Position numbers and translations under genes: made by a program. The notes beneath the pieces are model-generated. The model saw only the letters and a list, made by a program, of their open reading frames with translations. It was not told where the DNA came from and did not search any database. This document shows positions 24,701 through 32,496 of a stretch of DNA of 43,893 nt, piece by piece. Origin of the DNA: an uncultured Burkholderiaceae bacterium (lineage in GTDB: Bacteria > Pseudomonadota > Gammaproteobacteria > Burkholderiales > Burkholderiaceae); the NCBI GenBank assembly GCA_937871985.1, contig CALMPB010000348.1:1-43893 (forward strand). The letters run 5' to 3'. Each line of letters opens with the position of its first letter. Position 1 is the first letter of the stretch.

Positions 24701-27286
24701 TCGGGTGTGGTGTCCGTGGGCAGCCATGATTCCAGCTCGTCCAATGCCACCAATGGCACTATCGAGAGACGCATCACCAACGTGGCGGGCGGGCAGGACG
24801 ACACCGATGCGGTCAACGTGCTGCAGCTCAAGGCAGTGGACACGCTGCTGACGGAGCGGGGTACAAACTATTCCGGCAACGAGGGAGGGCAAGTGCATCG
24901 CGACCTGGGCCAAGTGCTGGCCATCCGGGGCGGCACGACCTCCACGGCCGGGACTTTCAGCGGCGCCAATATCAAGACGGTGACCGATCCCGCCAGCGGC
25001 GCCATCAACATCCAGATGGCCGACTCGCCGAAATTCGGCGATGTCGTCGTCAATGCCGGCAATACCGGCAAGATCAGCGGTGTGGCCGCCGGAGCGGTGA
25101 ACGCCGCCAGCACCGAGGCCGTCAACGGCAGCCAGTTGTACAACCTGGCGGGCAACGTCACCAATATCTTTGGCGGCAACGCGGTCAACAACAACGGCGT
25201 CATCACCTTCACCAATATTGGCGACACTGGCGAAAATACCATTCACGACGCCATCAAGTCGGTGAATACGGCGGCCAATGCCGGCTGGAACCTGACGGCC
25301 AATGGCACGGGATCCACTCGAGCCAATATCGGACCGAACGGCGACGTCGCCTTCAATGGCGACAGCAATATCACCGTCACGCAGTCGGGCGTGGATGATG
25401 ACGGGATCATCAACGTTGCTTTGAACAAGGACATCGACCTGGGCCCGGCAGGCAGCGTCAAGACCGGTAACAGCTTGCTGAATGACAGCGGTCTGAACGT
25501 CGCCAACGGTGCTCTGGTCACACAGATCGGCGCAGGCGGCATCACCGTGGGTGGCGGAGTCAACACCATCGTCATCAACGCAGGCTCGGGCGACATTACC
25601 GGCCTGACCAACAAAGATCTGGATGCCGCGGATTTTGCCACGAAAGGGCGGGCGGCCACGGAAGAGCAGCTCAAGCTGGTTCAGGATCAAACGGGCGACT
25701 TGACCGACCGCGCGGTCAAATACGATCTGAACCCCGACAACACCATCAACCACAACTTGGTGACAATGGAGGGAACACCGGGCGGCGCCACCAAGGATGC
25801 GGCAGGGCGCATCGAAACCACTGGCGGCACGCAGATCACCAACGTAGCCAGCGCGGGCGACTACACCAATGTGAACAATGCTCTGAACGCCGTCAACGCC
25901 GGCGATCTGAACAATGCTGTTCAGGACGTGACCCAAGCCGGGCTCGACTTTTCGGCCAATGCGGGCGCCGACGTGCATCGCAACCTGGGCCAGACCCTGG
26001 CTATCCGCGGCGGCATGGCGGATACGACCCCCACTTCGGCGACCAGCGGCGAGAATGTCATCACGCGCACCACGGCGGATGGCATCAGCATCGAGCTGGC
26101 CAAGGACGCCACGTTCGACAGCATCACGACGGGCGACACGGTGATGGATACCGATGGCGTGCGCGTCGGTGCCAACGTGGCGCTGACCAATACCGGCCTG
26201 CGCGCGGGCACGATCGTGATCTCGTCGGCGACCAATGACATTATCGGCTTGTCCAATACGACGTTGACGGCGCCGGGCTTTGCCACGGCGGGCCGCGCTG
26301 CCACCGAAGAACAGCTCCAGTTGGTGCGCGGCGAAACCAAGGACCTGGCCGACCGCGCGGTCAAGTATGACTTGAATCCCGACAATACCGTCAACTACGG
26401 CAAAGTGACCATGGAAGGCGACGTCTCCACGGATGGCGGTCGCACAGGAGGCACCGGCATCACCAATGTGGCGCGCGGCGATATTTCCGCCAACAGCACG
26501 GACGCCGTCAATGGCAGCCAGATCCATGACATGGGCAACAGCATTGCCGAAGGCATGGGCGGCGGATCGAAGTTCGTCGACGGCAAGCTGGTGACCGAGC
26601 TGAATGTGGGAGGCGACACCTACAACAACGTCAACGATGCGCTCAACGGTGTGCAGAACAATGTCGACAATGTTACCGCTATCGCCAACAAAGGCTGGAA
26701 TGTGCAGGCCAACGGCGATACGGCGAGCAAGGTCGGCCCGGGCGATACCGTCCAGTTCATCAATGGCGACAATGTAGAGATTACTCGCGACAACGCCAAT
26801 ATCACGGTGAGCATGGCCAAGGACATCAAGGTCGACACGGTTACCAGCAACAAGGTGACGACCAAGGAGTTGGCGATCGAGAACGGTCCTACGATCAACC
26901 AGGGTGGCATTGACATGGGCGGCAAGCAGATCACCAACCTGGCTGACGGCAAGGCCGATAGCGATGCGGTCAACGTCGGCCAACTGAACAAGGTGGCTGG
27001 CAACGTGGCCAACAGCATCAATCGCCTGGATGGAAGGGTAAGCCGCGTCGACAACCGTGCCAGCGCTGGCGTGGCCGCGGCGATTGCCACGGCCGGCTTG
27101 CCGCAGGCTTATCTGCCGGGCAAGAGCATGTTCAGCGTCGCGGGCGGCACATGGCGCGGGGAAAGCGGCTACGCCATGGGCCTGTCCACGGTATCCGACA
27201 ACGGCAAGTGGATCGTCAAGGGCAGCTTCGCCGGATCTTCGCGCGGCGATTACGGCGGCGCGGTTGGTGTCGGCTACCAGTGGTAG
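21707..27286 (+). CDS. Trimeric autotransporter adhesin (YadA/Hia-like, type Vc) with ESPR
   Basis: A 1859-residue protein. The GTG at 21707 is chosen because it gives the canonical extended signal peptide region MNRIYKTVWNELTRTYVAVSE, and the in-frame ATGGAG at 21695 supplies the GGAG ribosome-binding site six bases upstream. Signal cleavage is likely at AFA|DVS (residue 68). There are two head regions of ~14-residue YadA repeats (SIAIGxxA type), each closed by a neck motif (RRITNVADGSQGYDAVNVRQL; RRITNVAGGQDDTDAVNVLQL). A long stalk has duplicated modules (GRAATEEQL...DLTDRAVKYDLNPDNT). The C-terminal ~65 residues are the YadA anchor, ending in GAVGVGYQW. Three chains build one 12-strand barrel and an adhesive fibre on the cell surface. 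Ligand unknown. Confidence 0.96.
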   Translation: MNRIYKTVWNELTRTYVAVSELARVRGKRAGGAAGSVVSGANLPGLPSFRAVVLAGTGLLIMGTPAFADVSIDDSVSPVHTDGGSIQFSNGAGAIDFQDGGTISGLTASALVSGGTNAVTTGQLWQTNEDLTTVTATVTGLNTSVGTLTTNVSTLTTNVGTLNSTVGTHTTQISNLQTAANASVRYDDAATKSLITLQGAGAGTRITNLADGNIASGSKDAVTGGQMYVLEQKLYSQGQGIKYFHANSTLADSIADGSDSIAIGPEAESAGAGSFAAGHGAATMAGAEAGVALGQGAQVGTDAGVDGVASIAIGRNSAARGDSNIALGDGAAVDSKDVQNALALGSGATVTGDFSSGALAVGNAASAGAANATAVGSGAQATGASASAFGHDAAATAGSAVAIGDGAQAATANSIALGTGAGVGTVGNSGGDRTSHIAIGTNAGQNVVGNQTMAIGFGAGSNMDGDYNLALGALAGAGLDGDENVAVGYKANYGNGTVVAREHSTAIGSNTNAGTNAVAIGYGADGVSEGSVAIGVEAQSTTGWGVAIGRNAVTVGDSVALGARSEAYQPAPTELGYITGSAAPNNVVSVGNAAQNLQRRITNVADGSQGYDAVNVRQLSAAQSDMANVIGGGVKVENGKLVGPDAGLGPIKIGDDYYASINDALSSITSPGSTITPVDPSFVRYDTGTGNGKITLQGGAAGTVLANVADGGDPMDAVNVRQLNNAVADGKSKYFSVKSSLPGNRDNTGASGNNAIAIGPESGAVGDASLALGLQASAKDINAIAIGTLTEAIGANSSVLGNNSLAYDSGGVAIGQQAVSRGENSIVIGTGAQADPKTPLDTVDNAVVIGTGAEATANDGMAMGRSAMASNLRSVAQGYDAESSGVDATALGSGSRATATNAYASGTDARASGEGAIASGTSARGYAANAIAMGSGAVSGIANPSPEDLLNNVDTIAIGTRSQALAKNSVALGVDSTTRNAYASTTSAYSNVAHDDAKSGVVSVGSHDSSSSNATNGTIERRITNVAGGQDDTDAVNVLQLKAVDTLLTERGTNYSGNEGGQVHRDLGQVLAIRGGTTSTAGTFSGANIKTVTDPASGAINIQMADSPKFGDVVVNAGNTGKISGVAAGAVNAASTEAVNGSQLYNLAGNVTNIFGGNAVNNNGVITFTNIGDTGENTIHDAIKSVNTAANAGWNLTANGTGSTRANIGPNGDVAFNGDSNITVTQSGVDDDGIINVALNKDIDLGPAGSVKTGNSLLNDSGLNVANGALVTQIGAGGITVGGGVNTIVINAGSGDITGLTNKDLDAADFATKGRAATEEQLKLVQDQTGDLTDRAVKYDLNPDNTINHNLVTMEGTPGGATKDAAGRIETTGGTQITNVASAGDYTNVNNALNAVNAGDLNNAVQDVTQAGLDFSANAGADVHRNLGQTLAIRGGMADTTPTSATSGENVITRTTADGISIELAKDATFDSITTGDTVMDTDGVRVGANVALTNTGLRAGTIVISSATNDIIGLSNTTLTAPGFATAGRAATEEQLQLVRGETKDLADRAVKYDLNPDNTVNYGKVTMEGDVSTDGGRTGGTGITNVARGDISANSTDAVNGSQIHDMGNSIAEGMGGGSKFVDGKLVTELNVGGDTYNNVNDALNGVQNNVDNVTAIANKGWNVQANGDTASKVGPGDTVQFINGDNVEITRDNANITVSMAKDIKVDTVTSNKVTTKELAIENGPTINQGGIDMGGKQITNLADGKADSDAVNVGQLNKVAGNVANSINRLDGRVSRVDNRASAGVAAAIATAGLPQAYLPGKSMFSVAGGTWRGESGYAMGLSTVSDNGKWIVKGSFAGSSRGDYGGAVGVGYQW
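25601..26412 (+). repeat. Duplicated stalk module within the trimeric adhesin
   Basis: The module running from GLTNKDL to the TMEG motif (about 25601-25774) recurs as GLSNTTL to TMEG (about 26245-26418). Identity is strongest over GRAATEEQL and DRAVKYDLNPDNT. A second pair, VHRDLGQVLAIRGG near 24893 and VHRNLGQTLAIRGG near 25973, precedes each copy, so the duplicated unit spans roughly 0.5-1 kb. Confidence 0.7.
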
Positions 27287-27310
27287 TCGCCAGTCCATCA
27301 TCGTTTGCGC

Positions 27311-27337
27311 GGCCCTCCGGTCCATGACCGGCGGGCC
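27311..27337 (+). terminator. Hairpin between adhesin and lipoprotein genes
   Basis: GGCCCTCCGGTC (27311-27322) pairs with GACCGGCGGGCC (27326-27337) with one mismatch and a three-base loop. No T-run follows, so it may reduce rather than stop read-through into the lipoprotein genes. Confidence 0.5.
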
Positions 27338-27360
27338 TGGTTATCCAAGGAAAAAATCAA

Positions 27361-27762
27361 ATGTTGAAATCAATGCAGGCCATCGTTCTTCGCTTAGGCG
27401 GCATTCTGTTGGCCGTGACGCTTGCCGCTTGCGGCAACCTCAGCCATGTCAGCGATCAAGGCACGACGAAGGAACCCGTCTGGCCCGATCCGGCAAGCAC
27501 GAGCTTCGATACGGGCTCTTATCCCAAGCTCGATACGTTGCGCTTGATCGCACCGGGCATGACCAAGGATCAGTTGTACAACCTGTTGGGCCGTCCGCAT
27601 TTTGGCGAAGGCCTGGTCGGGGTGCGCGAATGGGATTACCTATTCCATTTCCGCACACCGCAGGGCGAAAAGAGCTGCCAGTACAAGATTCTTTTCGACA
27701 AGGACAAGCGTGCGCAGAGCTTCTTCTGGAAGCCTGCGGAATGCGCTTCGCAATTGAACTGA
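27361..27762 (+). CDS. Lipoprotein with SmpA/OmlA (BamE-like) domain
   Basis: A 133-residue lipoprotein. The signal peptide ends in the lipobox LAAC (Cys24). The mature part carries the BamE/SmpA-OmlA fold signature LRLIAPGMTKDQLYNLLGRPHFGEGLVGVREWDYLFHF and a C-terminal KILFDKDKRAQSFFW strand. It begins 75 bp after the adhesin stop on the same strand. In Acinetobacter the trimeric adhesin AtaA is paired with TpgA, a lipoprotein that has an SmpA/OmlA-like part, so this protein may help assemble or anchor the adhesin. The true BamE of the Bam complex is the other possibility, but the gene context favours an adhesin-linked role. Confidence 0.82.
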   Translation: MLKSMQAIVLRLGGILLAVTLAACGNLSHVSDQGTTKEPVWPDPASTSFDTGSYPKLDTLRLIAPGMTKDQLYNLLGRPHFGEGLVGVREWDYLFHFRTPQGEKSCQYKILFDKDKRAQSFFWKPAECASQLN

Positions 27763-27818
27763 AAGTTTTGCACCGCAGACGTGCCCATTGAACGATCTTG
27801 TCTTATGGATGAATTCAT

Positions 27819-28352
27819 ATGAAATACTCACGCTACATTCCCGTCTTGATGGCGACGGTCGTGGCATTGGCCGGGTGCCAGACCGCCGGGCCCGCACAGC
27901 AGGCCGCAACAACTGCTCATGCCGCCAACAATTCTGCACAGCAACAGGGAGCACGAGAGTCCAGGCAACAGGCGCAGGTATTTTTTTGGCTGGCACAAGC
28001 CGAAGAGGGCAAGGGGCTTAGCGAGCTTCGTCTGTCCGGCGGCTCGATCTGGGTGTTGCCGCAGCCTGTGCTGGGCCGTGGCGATCTTTCCAGCGTCGAG
28101 CCGATCCAGACGAAACAGGGCAAAGCCTATGTCCGCTTCGGCTTTACCCAGGATGGCGCTCGCAAGCTTTCGACGCTAAGCCGCCGTTTCCAAGGCAAGC
28201 TGCTGGTGCTTGCCGTTGACAACAAGCTGGTGGCGGTGCCCCGCATTGGCAAGCCGTTGACGCAAGGAGAGATGGTAATAGGCGTTGCCAGCGGTCAACA
28301 GGCTGTGGCGATTGCCAGCGCGATTGCGGAACCGCGCGGCGGGGCTCGATAA
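27819..28352 (+). CDS. Lipoprotein with SecDF-P1-head-like domain
   Basis: A 177-residue lipoprotein with lipobox LAGC (Cys20) and an Ala/Gln-rich linker (residues ~22-55). The C-terminal domain (~80-170) follows the SecDF periplasmic P1-head pattern: VRFGFTQDGARKLSTLSRRFQGKLLVLAVDNKLVAVPRIGKPLTQGEMVIGVASGQQAVAIASAI. It is separated from the BamE-like gene by 56 bp, so the two lipoproteins and the adhesin probably form one unit. In SecD the P1 head helps late export of proteins into the periplasm. A free lipidated copy beside a giant adhesin suggests, by inference only, a periplasmic helper for passenger export or barrel insertion. Confidence 0.7.
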   Translation: MKYSRYIPVLMATVVALAGCQTAGPAQQAATTAHAANNSAQQQGARESRQQAQVFFWLAQAEEGKGLSELRLSGGSIWVLPQPVLGRGDLSSVEPIQTKQGKAYVRFGFTQDGARKLSTLSRRFQGKLLVLAVDNKLVAVPRIGKPLTQGEMVIGVASGQQAVAIASAIAEPRGGAR

Positions 28353-28449
28353 TCAAGGATCGTCCGTATCGATGCGAGCTTATCGTCTTGCCGGATTTAT
28401 TTATCTGGAGTGGCGGAGTTTGCACCGACCGGGAGCTTTTTCTTGCCGG

Positions 28450-28857
28450 TCAGGACCCGATCATTACGGTTTTCCCCTGCGCATCGAACGGAATCAGCGA
28501 CCCCACACGGCCCGTCTTGATCATGTCCACCATCTTGTTCAAGGGCTCCTCGGCGTCTTCGGTGGCAGGCGGCTGCCCATTCCGGCCCGAGATCGCCGCG
28601 GCGAAAACAATGGTCCAGTCGGGCATGAACTGTCTGGACTCTTCAAGAAGCTCCGCGAATGAATCCATTTCCTCGGGCGGCTTGTCCAGGCAGGCCAGTG
28701 GCGTCAGGCTTCCGCCGGCGCCGGCTTCGAACGACGCGCGCTGCTCGGGAGTGCAGTCATCGGGCAGCTCGACCCTTGTGAATACGAAAAGCAGCCGTTG
28801 CGGCTCGGGCTGGGCCCGGGCCGCAACGATCAGATCGTCGAAGCTTGTTATGTTCAT
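28450..28857 (-). CDS. Conserved protein of unknown function
   Basis: A 135-residue acidic, soluble protein without signal peptide or membrane segment. It begins MNITSFDDLIVAARAQPEPQRLLFVFTRVELP and contains EEMDSFAELLEESRQFMPDWTIVFAAAISG. Similar small proteins are widespread in betaproteobacteria, where they are sometimes labelled ribonucleotide reductase alpha subunit without apparent basis. It is convergent with the lipoprotein genes and upstream of nothing obvious. The 97-bp gap to the lipoprotein gene shows no clear terminator. No function is assigned. Confidence 0.7.
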   Translation of the reverse strand: MNITSFDDLIVAARAQPEPQRLLFVFTRVELPDDCTPEQRASFEAGAGGSLTPLACLDKPPEEMDSFAELLEESRQFMPDWTIVFAAAISGRNGQPPATEDAEEPLNKMVDMIKTGRVGSLIPFDAQGKTVMIGS

Positions 28858-28930
28858 GGATAATCCGTTCTAGACTGACGCGCATGCGCGCGCGGCGCCG
28901 CGAATATTATGGACCGTGGCGGGGCGGGAT

Positions 28931-30169
28931 TCAGGCATTGTCGTACTGGCCGGTAATGGAAATACGCCGCACGTTCGACTGGTACAGCAGGATCAACGAT
29001 ACCCAGACGATTCCGTACAGCAGCATGAAGCAGCTGGACCGCACGCCCGTCAAGTCCAGCGCCACCCCGAACAGAATCGGCAGCAGGAACCCGCCCACGC
29101 CGCCGGCCAGGCCGACGATGCCGGTCACGATTCCCATCTGCTCGGGGAAGTCGTCGGCAACGTACTTGAAAGTCGACGCCATGCCGAAGGCGAACACCGT
29201 GCCCAGGATGAACAGCAGCGCGGTGAAGACGTAGACGCCAAGATGGATGTGGAAGCTGGCCGGGCCATTGATGGTCTTCACCACAAAGGTCGTGTCCGGA
29301 TACGACAGCAGGAACAGGCATATCCAGGCAACCCACAGCCCCCACCATGTTACCTTGTGCGCGCCGTGGCGGTCGGCAAGGCTGCCGCCCAGCGCCCTGA
29401 GCACCGATCCCGGCAGCGAGAACCCCGCCGCCAGGGCGGCCGCCAGCACCACCGAATAATTGAATTCCTGCACCATGTATTGCGGAATCCAGAGCGACAG
29501 CGCAGTGAAACCGCCGAAGCAGATGGAGTAGTACTGGCAGTATTTCCATACTTTGGTGTCCCTTAGCACGGCGAACTGCTGGCGCAGCGAATTCGCGGCC
29601 TTGCCCGCGCTGGGGTCGGGCGAGGAGCCTAGCCAGAAAATGACGGCGGTAACCAGGAGGGCGATGGCGTATATCTTGGGAACGGCGCGCCAGCCGTAGA
29701 TGTCCTGGAGCGATGGCGTGATGAACAGGTTGACGGCGGCGCCAACCGTGCCCGCGCCGAAGAACCCCATGGCGAAGCCGCGCTTTTCGGGCGGAAAAAG
29801 CCGGGCGACATAGGGCGTGCCAACGGCGAACGAGGCGCCCACGGCGCCCAGGCAAAGGCCGATCAGCAGGAAGTGCCACAAGGCGGCAGCGTACGACACA
29901 AGAAATACGGGAATGGCGCAGGCGACAAGCAGCACGGTCATGACCAGGCGGCCGCCGAATCTGTCCGTCCAGACGCCCAGCGGCAGGCGCAGCAGCGCGC
30001 CGGTCAGAACCGGCGTGGCGGTCAGCAGCCCGAATTCGGAGCTGTTCAGCCCAAGCTCCTTGCGCAGCTCGATGCCTATTACGCCAAACATCATCCAGAC
30101 GACAAAGCAGACCATGAATGCCAGGGTGGTGACCAGCAATACCAGCAGGGGTTTTTTTTGCGTGACCAT
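28931..30169 (-). CDS. narK: Nitrate/nitrite transporter, NarK family
   Basis: A 412-residue major facilitator protein with 12 hydrophobic segments. NarK features are FVVWMMFGVIGIEL in the first helix, LRLPLGVWTDRFGGRLVM after helix 2, and glycine-rich nitrate-signature segments (GAGTVGAAVNLF; GIVGLAGGVGGFLLPILFG). The ATG at 30169 has GGAG five bases upstream; the longer frame is ignored. It is the last gene of the nar operon, 82 bp after the parvulin gene. It should import nitrate and/or export nitrite. Only a single NarK unit is present, not a NarK1-NarK2 fusion. Confidence 0.92.
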   Translation of the reverse strand: MVTQKKPLLVLLVTTLAFMVCFVVWMMFGVIGIELRKELGLNSSEFGLLTATPVLTGALLRLPLGVWTDRFGGRLVMTVLLVACAIPVFLVSYAAALWHFLLIGLCLGAVGASFAVGTPYVARLFPPEKRGFAMGFFGAGTVGAAVNLFITPSLQDIYGWRAVPKIYAIALLVTAVIFWLGSSPDPSAGKAANSLRQQFAVLRDTKVWKYCQYYSICFGGFTALSLWIPQYMVQEFNYSVVLAAALAAGFSLPGSVLRALGGSLADRHGAHKVTWWGLWVAWICLFLLSYPDTTFVVKTINGPASFHIHLGVYVFTALLFILGTVFAFGMASTFKYVADDFPEQMGIVTGIVGLAGGVGGFLLPILFGVALDLTGVRSSCFMLLYGIVWVSLILLYQSNVRRISITGQYDNA

Positions 30170-30251
30170 AGCGACTCCGGTTCGGTTGCGTGTGTGCGGA
30201 TTGTGCCGCACTGGTTTGCGATGGAGGAAGCAAATACGCCGTTTTGACGTA

Positions 30252-31052
30252 TTACTGTAATAATGGCCCGGCGCGCAGGTCCAGCGTGATGCCATGCAAT
30301 TCGGCCTCCGACGCCAATAGTGTCAGGTATTGCTGAATCGATTTATGCCGCACATATCCGCAAAGAAAGCGTTCGATGCTTTGATGCACGCTTTCGAAGG
30401 GCAGGGGCTCTCCGTCGATTCGGCGTTCCACGTAGACGATATGAAAGCCGTAGCGTGTCTTGACAAGATCCGGCAGAACGCCCGTATGGCTCCCGCTGAA
30501 TACGGCGGCTTCGAATTCGGGTACGCTTTCGCCCCGGGACAACTGTCCGAGGTTGCCGCCGACCTGGCCGGACGGACAGTTCGACTGGCTCGAGGCCAAC
30601 GCCTCGAAGCGATCGGGGTGCTGCCTGAGCTCGCGCAGACTTTGCTCAGCGCGGGCGCGTATCGAGGCCATGGCCGCGCCCGGAGGCAGGGCGAAAAGAA
30701 TATGGCGAGCGAAGACGATGTCGGGGCTGCTGAATTTTGCGGTATTGGCGGTGTAGTAGCGTCGGCATTCTTCTTCCGAAGGCAGGGGCGTCGTGCATTC
30801 CATGGCCAGCAATTGGTCGATGGCGTCGTCGTCGATTTCGGTATCCGGGGCCAGCAGCCCCTTGGCGCGCGCCCGCTGCGTCAGGAGCTCGCGCACCACC
30901 AGCGCGCGCCGCGCGGCGCCATCCGGGTCGGCATCGTCCGCATGCAATGCCGTTTCGGCGCGGATTTCAGCGGCGCCGATGACGGTGCCGTTGACGCTGA
31001 GCTCTTGTGTTTCCGGTATGTTGTCCTGCAGTTCGAGAGCGTTTTTTGGCAT
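30252..31052 (-). CDS. PpiC-type (NifM-like) peptidyl-prolyl isomerase of nar operon
   Basis: A 266-residue protein. The N-terminal ~110 residues are helical and NifM/SurA-like. Residues ~113-215 are a parvulin domain with ARHILFALPPG, SNCPSGQVGGNLGQLSRGESVPEFEAAVF and YGFHIVYVERR; a C-terminal tail follows. No signal peptide, so it is cytoplasmic. It begins 13 bp after narI and precedes narK. A parvulin gene at this place is also known in pseudomonad nar operons. The likely job is folding or maturation of the cytoplasmic NarGH subunits, by analogy with NifM and nitrogenase iron protein; this is inference. Confidence 0.88.
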   Translation of the reverse strand: MPKNALELQDNIPETQELSVNGTVIGAAEIRAETALHADDADPDGAARRALVVRELLTQRARAKGLLAPDTEIDDDAIDQLLAMECTTPLPSEEECRRYYTANTAKFSSPDIVFARHILFALPPGAAMASIRARAEQSLRELRQHPDRFEALASSQSNCPSGQVGGNLGQLSRGESVPEFEAAVFSGSHTGVLPDLVKTRYGFHIVYVERRIDGEPLPFESVHQSIERFLCGYVRHKSIQQYLTLLASEAELHGITLDLRAGPLLQ

Positions 31053-31065
31053 GGGCTTCCCTGCT

Positions 31066-31749
31066 TCAGCGTTTACGCACGATTTGTTGCGGACGGGTCA
31101 GGTATCCGACGGTGGACACGCCGCTCCAGATGTGCACCAGCCGGGTGAAAGGAGAGATCAGAAATATGGTGAAGCCCAGCGCGATATGGATTTTGTAGAC
31201 TAGCGGTACTGCAAGGAGCAGCGCGGCGTTTGGCTGGAGGGTGACGATGCCTTTGACGTAATCGCTCAATGTTTCGAACATGATGCCGTCCATGTGGGAC
31301 ATCGACATGGGGATGGTCAGCAGGCCCAGCGCCAATTGCACCCAAAGCACGACGAGAACCAGGATATCGGCCTTGGCGCTGTTGATGCGGATGCGTGGAT
31401 CGGAAAGCCGGCGGTAGGCCAGGATGCTCAAGCCGACAATCGCCACGATGCCGGCGGCGCCGCCAGCCGCCATGGCCAGCATCTGATGCTGCGAGGCGCT
31501 TAAAAAGGGCGAGACCATCCAGTGCGGCGCCAGAAAGCCCACGAAGTGCCCGGCGACGACAATGAGGATGCCGAAGTGGAACAGATTGCTTCCCAGGCGC
31601 AGCAGCTTGCGCCTGAGCAGTTGCGACGAATCGCTTTTCCAGGTGTATTGTTCGCGGTCGAAGCGGATAAGGCTGCCAAGCAGCAGAATCGTAAGGCAAA
31701 CATAGGGGTATATGCCGAACAGCAATGTATTCATGACGTTCTGATCCAT
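31066..31749 (-). CDS. narI: Respiratory nitrate reductase gamma subunit
   Basis: A 227-residue membrane cytochrome b with five hydrophobic helices. Histidines in LFHFGILIVVAGHFVG and in YKIHIALGFTIFLISPFTRLVHIW fit the two haem-b sites. It oxidises quinol on the periplasmic side and passes electrons to NarH. The ATG at 31749 has AGGAG upstream; a second ATG lies five codons on. It sits between narJ (66-bp gap) and the parvulin gene (13-bp gap). Confidence 0.95.
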   Translation of the reverse strand: MDQNVMNTLLFGIYPYVCLTILLLGSLIRFDREQYTWKSDSSQLLRRKLLRLGSNLFHFGILIVVAGHFVGFLAPHWMVSPFLSASQHQMLAMAAGGAAGIVAIVGLSILAYRRLSDPRIRINSAKADILVLVVLWVQLALGLLTIPMSMSHMDGIMFETLSDYVKGIVTLQPNAALLLAVPLVYKIHIALGFTIFLISPFTRLVHIWSGVSTVGYLTRPQQIVRKR

Positions 31750-31815
31750 GAAGTTTCTCCTGGAAACGCTGATTCCTGAGTGCCGCTGCGGGCCGGGCCA
31801 TGGCCGGCCCCGAGG

Positions 31816-32496
31816 TTATCCCGGCGGTCGCTTGTCGTAGAACCGGATGGGCTGGGGCTGCGCTGAAACCGGGCTTTGGGCATTAAGGAAACTGACCGGC
31901 TCGTCCTGCCATTCCTTGTCCAGCGCTTCGGTGTCGATAGGGGGGCTTTCGTCAGCGGCCTGTCCGTCCAGCGTCAGCGGCGGTTCGCCCGCAAGCGGCA
32001 GCAGGGCGGCAACGGCCGCGAAATAGGGCGCGCCGCGCCTGGCCAGTTGCTCCGCGATCGCGCGGTTGATGTCGGCCACTTCGCCAAGCAGCGAACGCGC
32101 CCGCTCGGGCGGCTCGTGCGCCAGGAACTCCAGAAAGACGGGCAGGTAATCGGGCAGTTCCCCGGCAGACAGATACAGCCCGCCGGCTTCGTACATGGCC
32201 AGCAGATCGATCATGGCCTGTCCGCGTTCGCGCGATTCGCCGTGCACGTGCTCGAAAAGGTACAAAGAGGTTGCGCGGCCTCGGTCGAACGCCTCGACAT
32301 AGGCTTCCTGCAGTTCGATGAGCGGCGAAGCCTCGAAGTGGGCGATCAGCGCGTCGAGTCCTGCCCGCGTGGTGCGCGGCAGTTTCCGGTGGCCGTCCAG
32401 TATGCCGCGGATTTCCGGTATGGCGTCCAGCAGCGGCTGATCGGGATAGTCGAGCAGGGCGCTCAGGACGCTGAGAATAGGTTCGTGGGTTTTCAT
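31816..32496 (-). CDS. narJ: Nitrate reductase molybdenum cofactor assembly chaperone
   Basis: A 226-residue all-helical NarJ/TorD-family chaperone: LSALLDYPDQPLLDAIPEI at the start, the LQEAYVEAFDRGRATSLYLFEHVHGESRERGQAMIDL core, and LPDYLPVFLEFLAH. It is needed for cofactor loading of NarG and membrane attachment of NarGH and is not part of the final enzyme. Its ATG directly follows the narH stop (TAAATG), so translation is coupled. The C-terminal ~50 residues are proline-rich and variable. Confidence 0.94.
   Translation of the reverse strand: MKTHEPILSVLSALLDYPDQPLLDAIPEIRGILDGHRKLPRTTRAGLDALIAHFEASPLIELQEAYVEAFDRGRATSLYLFEHVHGESRERGQAMIDLLAMYEAGGLYLSAGELPDYLPVFLEFLAHEPPERARSLLGEVADINRAIAEQLARRGAPYFAAVAALLPLAGEPPLTLDGQAADESPPIDTEALDKEWQDEPVSFLNAQSPVSAQPQPIRFYDKRPPG

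Noticed and set aside
23699..27325. 1208-codon open frame antisense to the trimeric adhesin (also 21821-23323 minus)
   Set aside because: A shadow of the repetitive, GC-rich adhesin codons: low-complexity His/Arg/Gly/Asp protein without domains, starts or SD.
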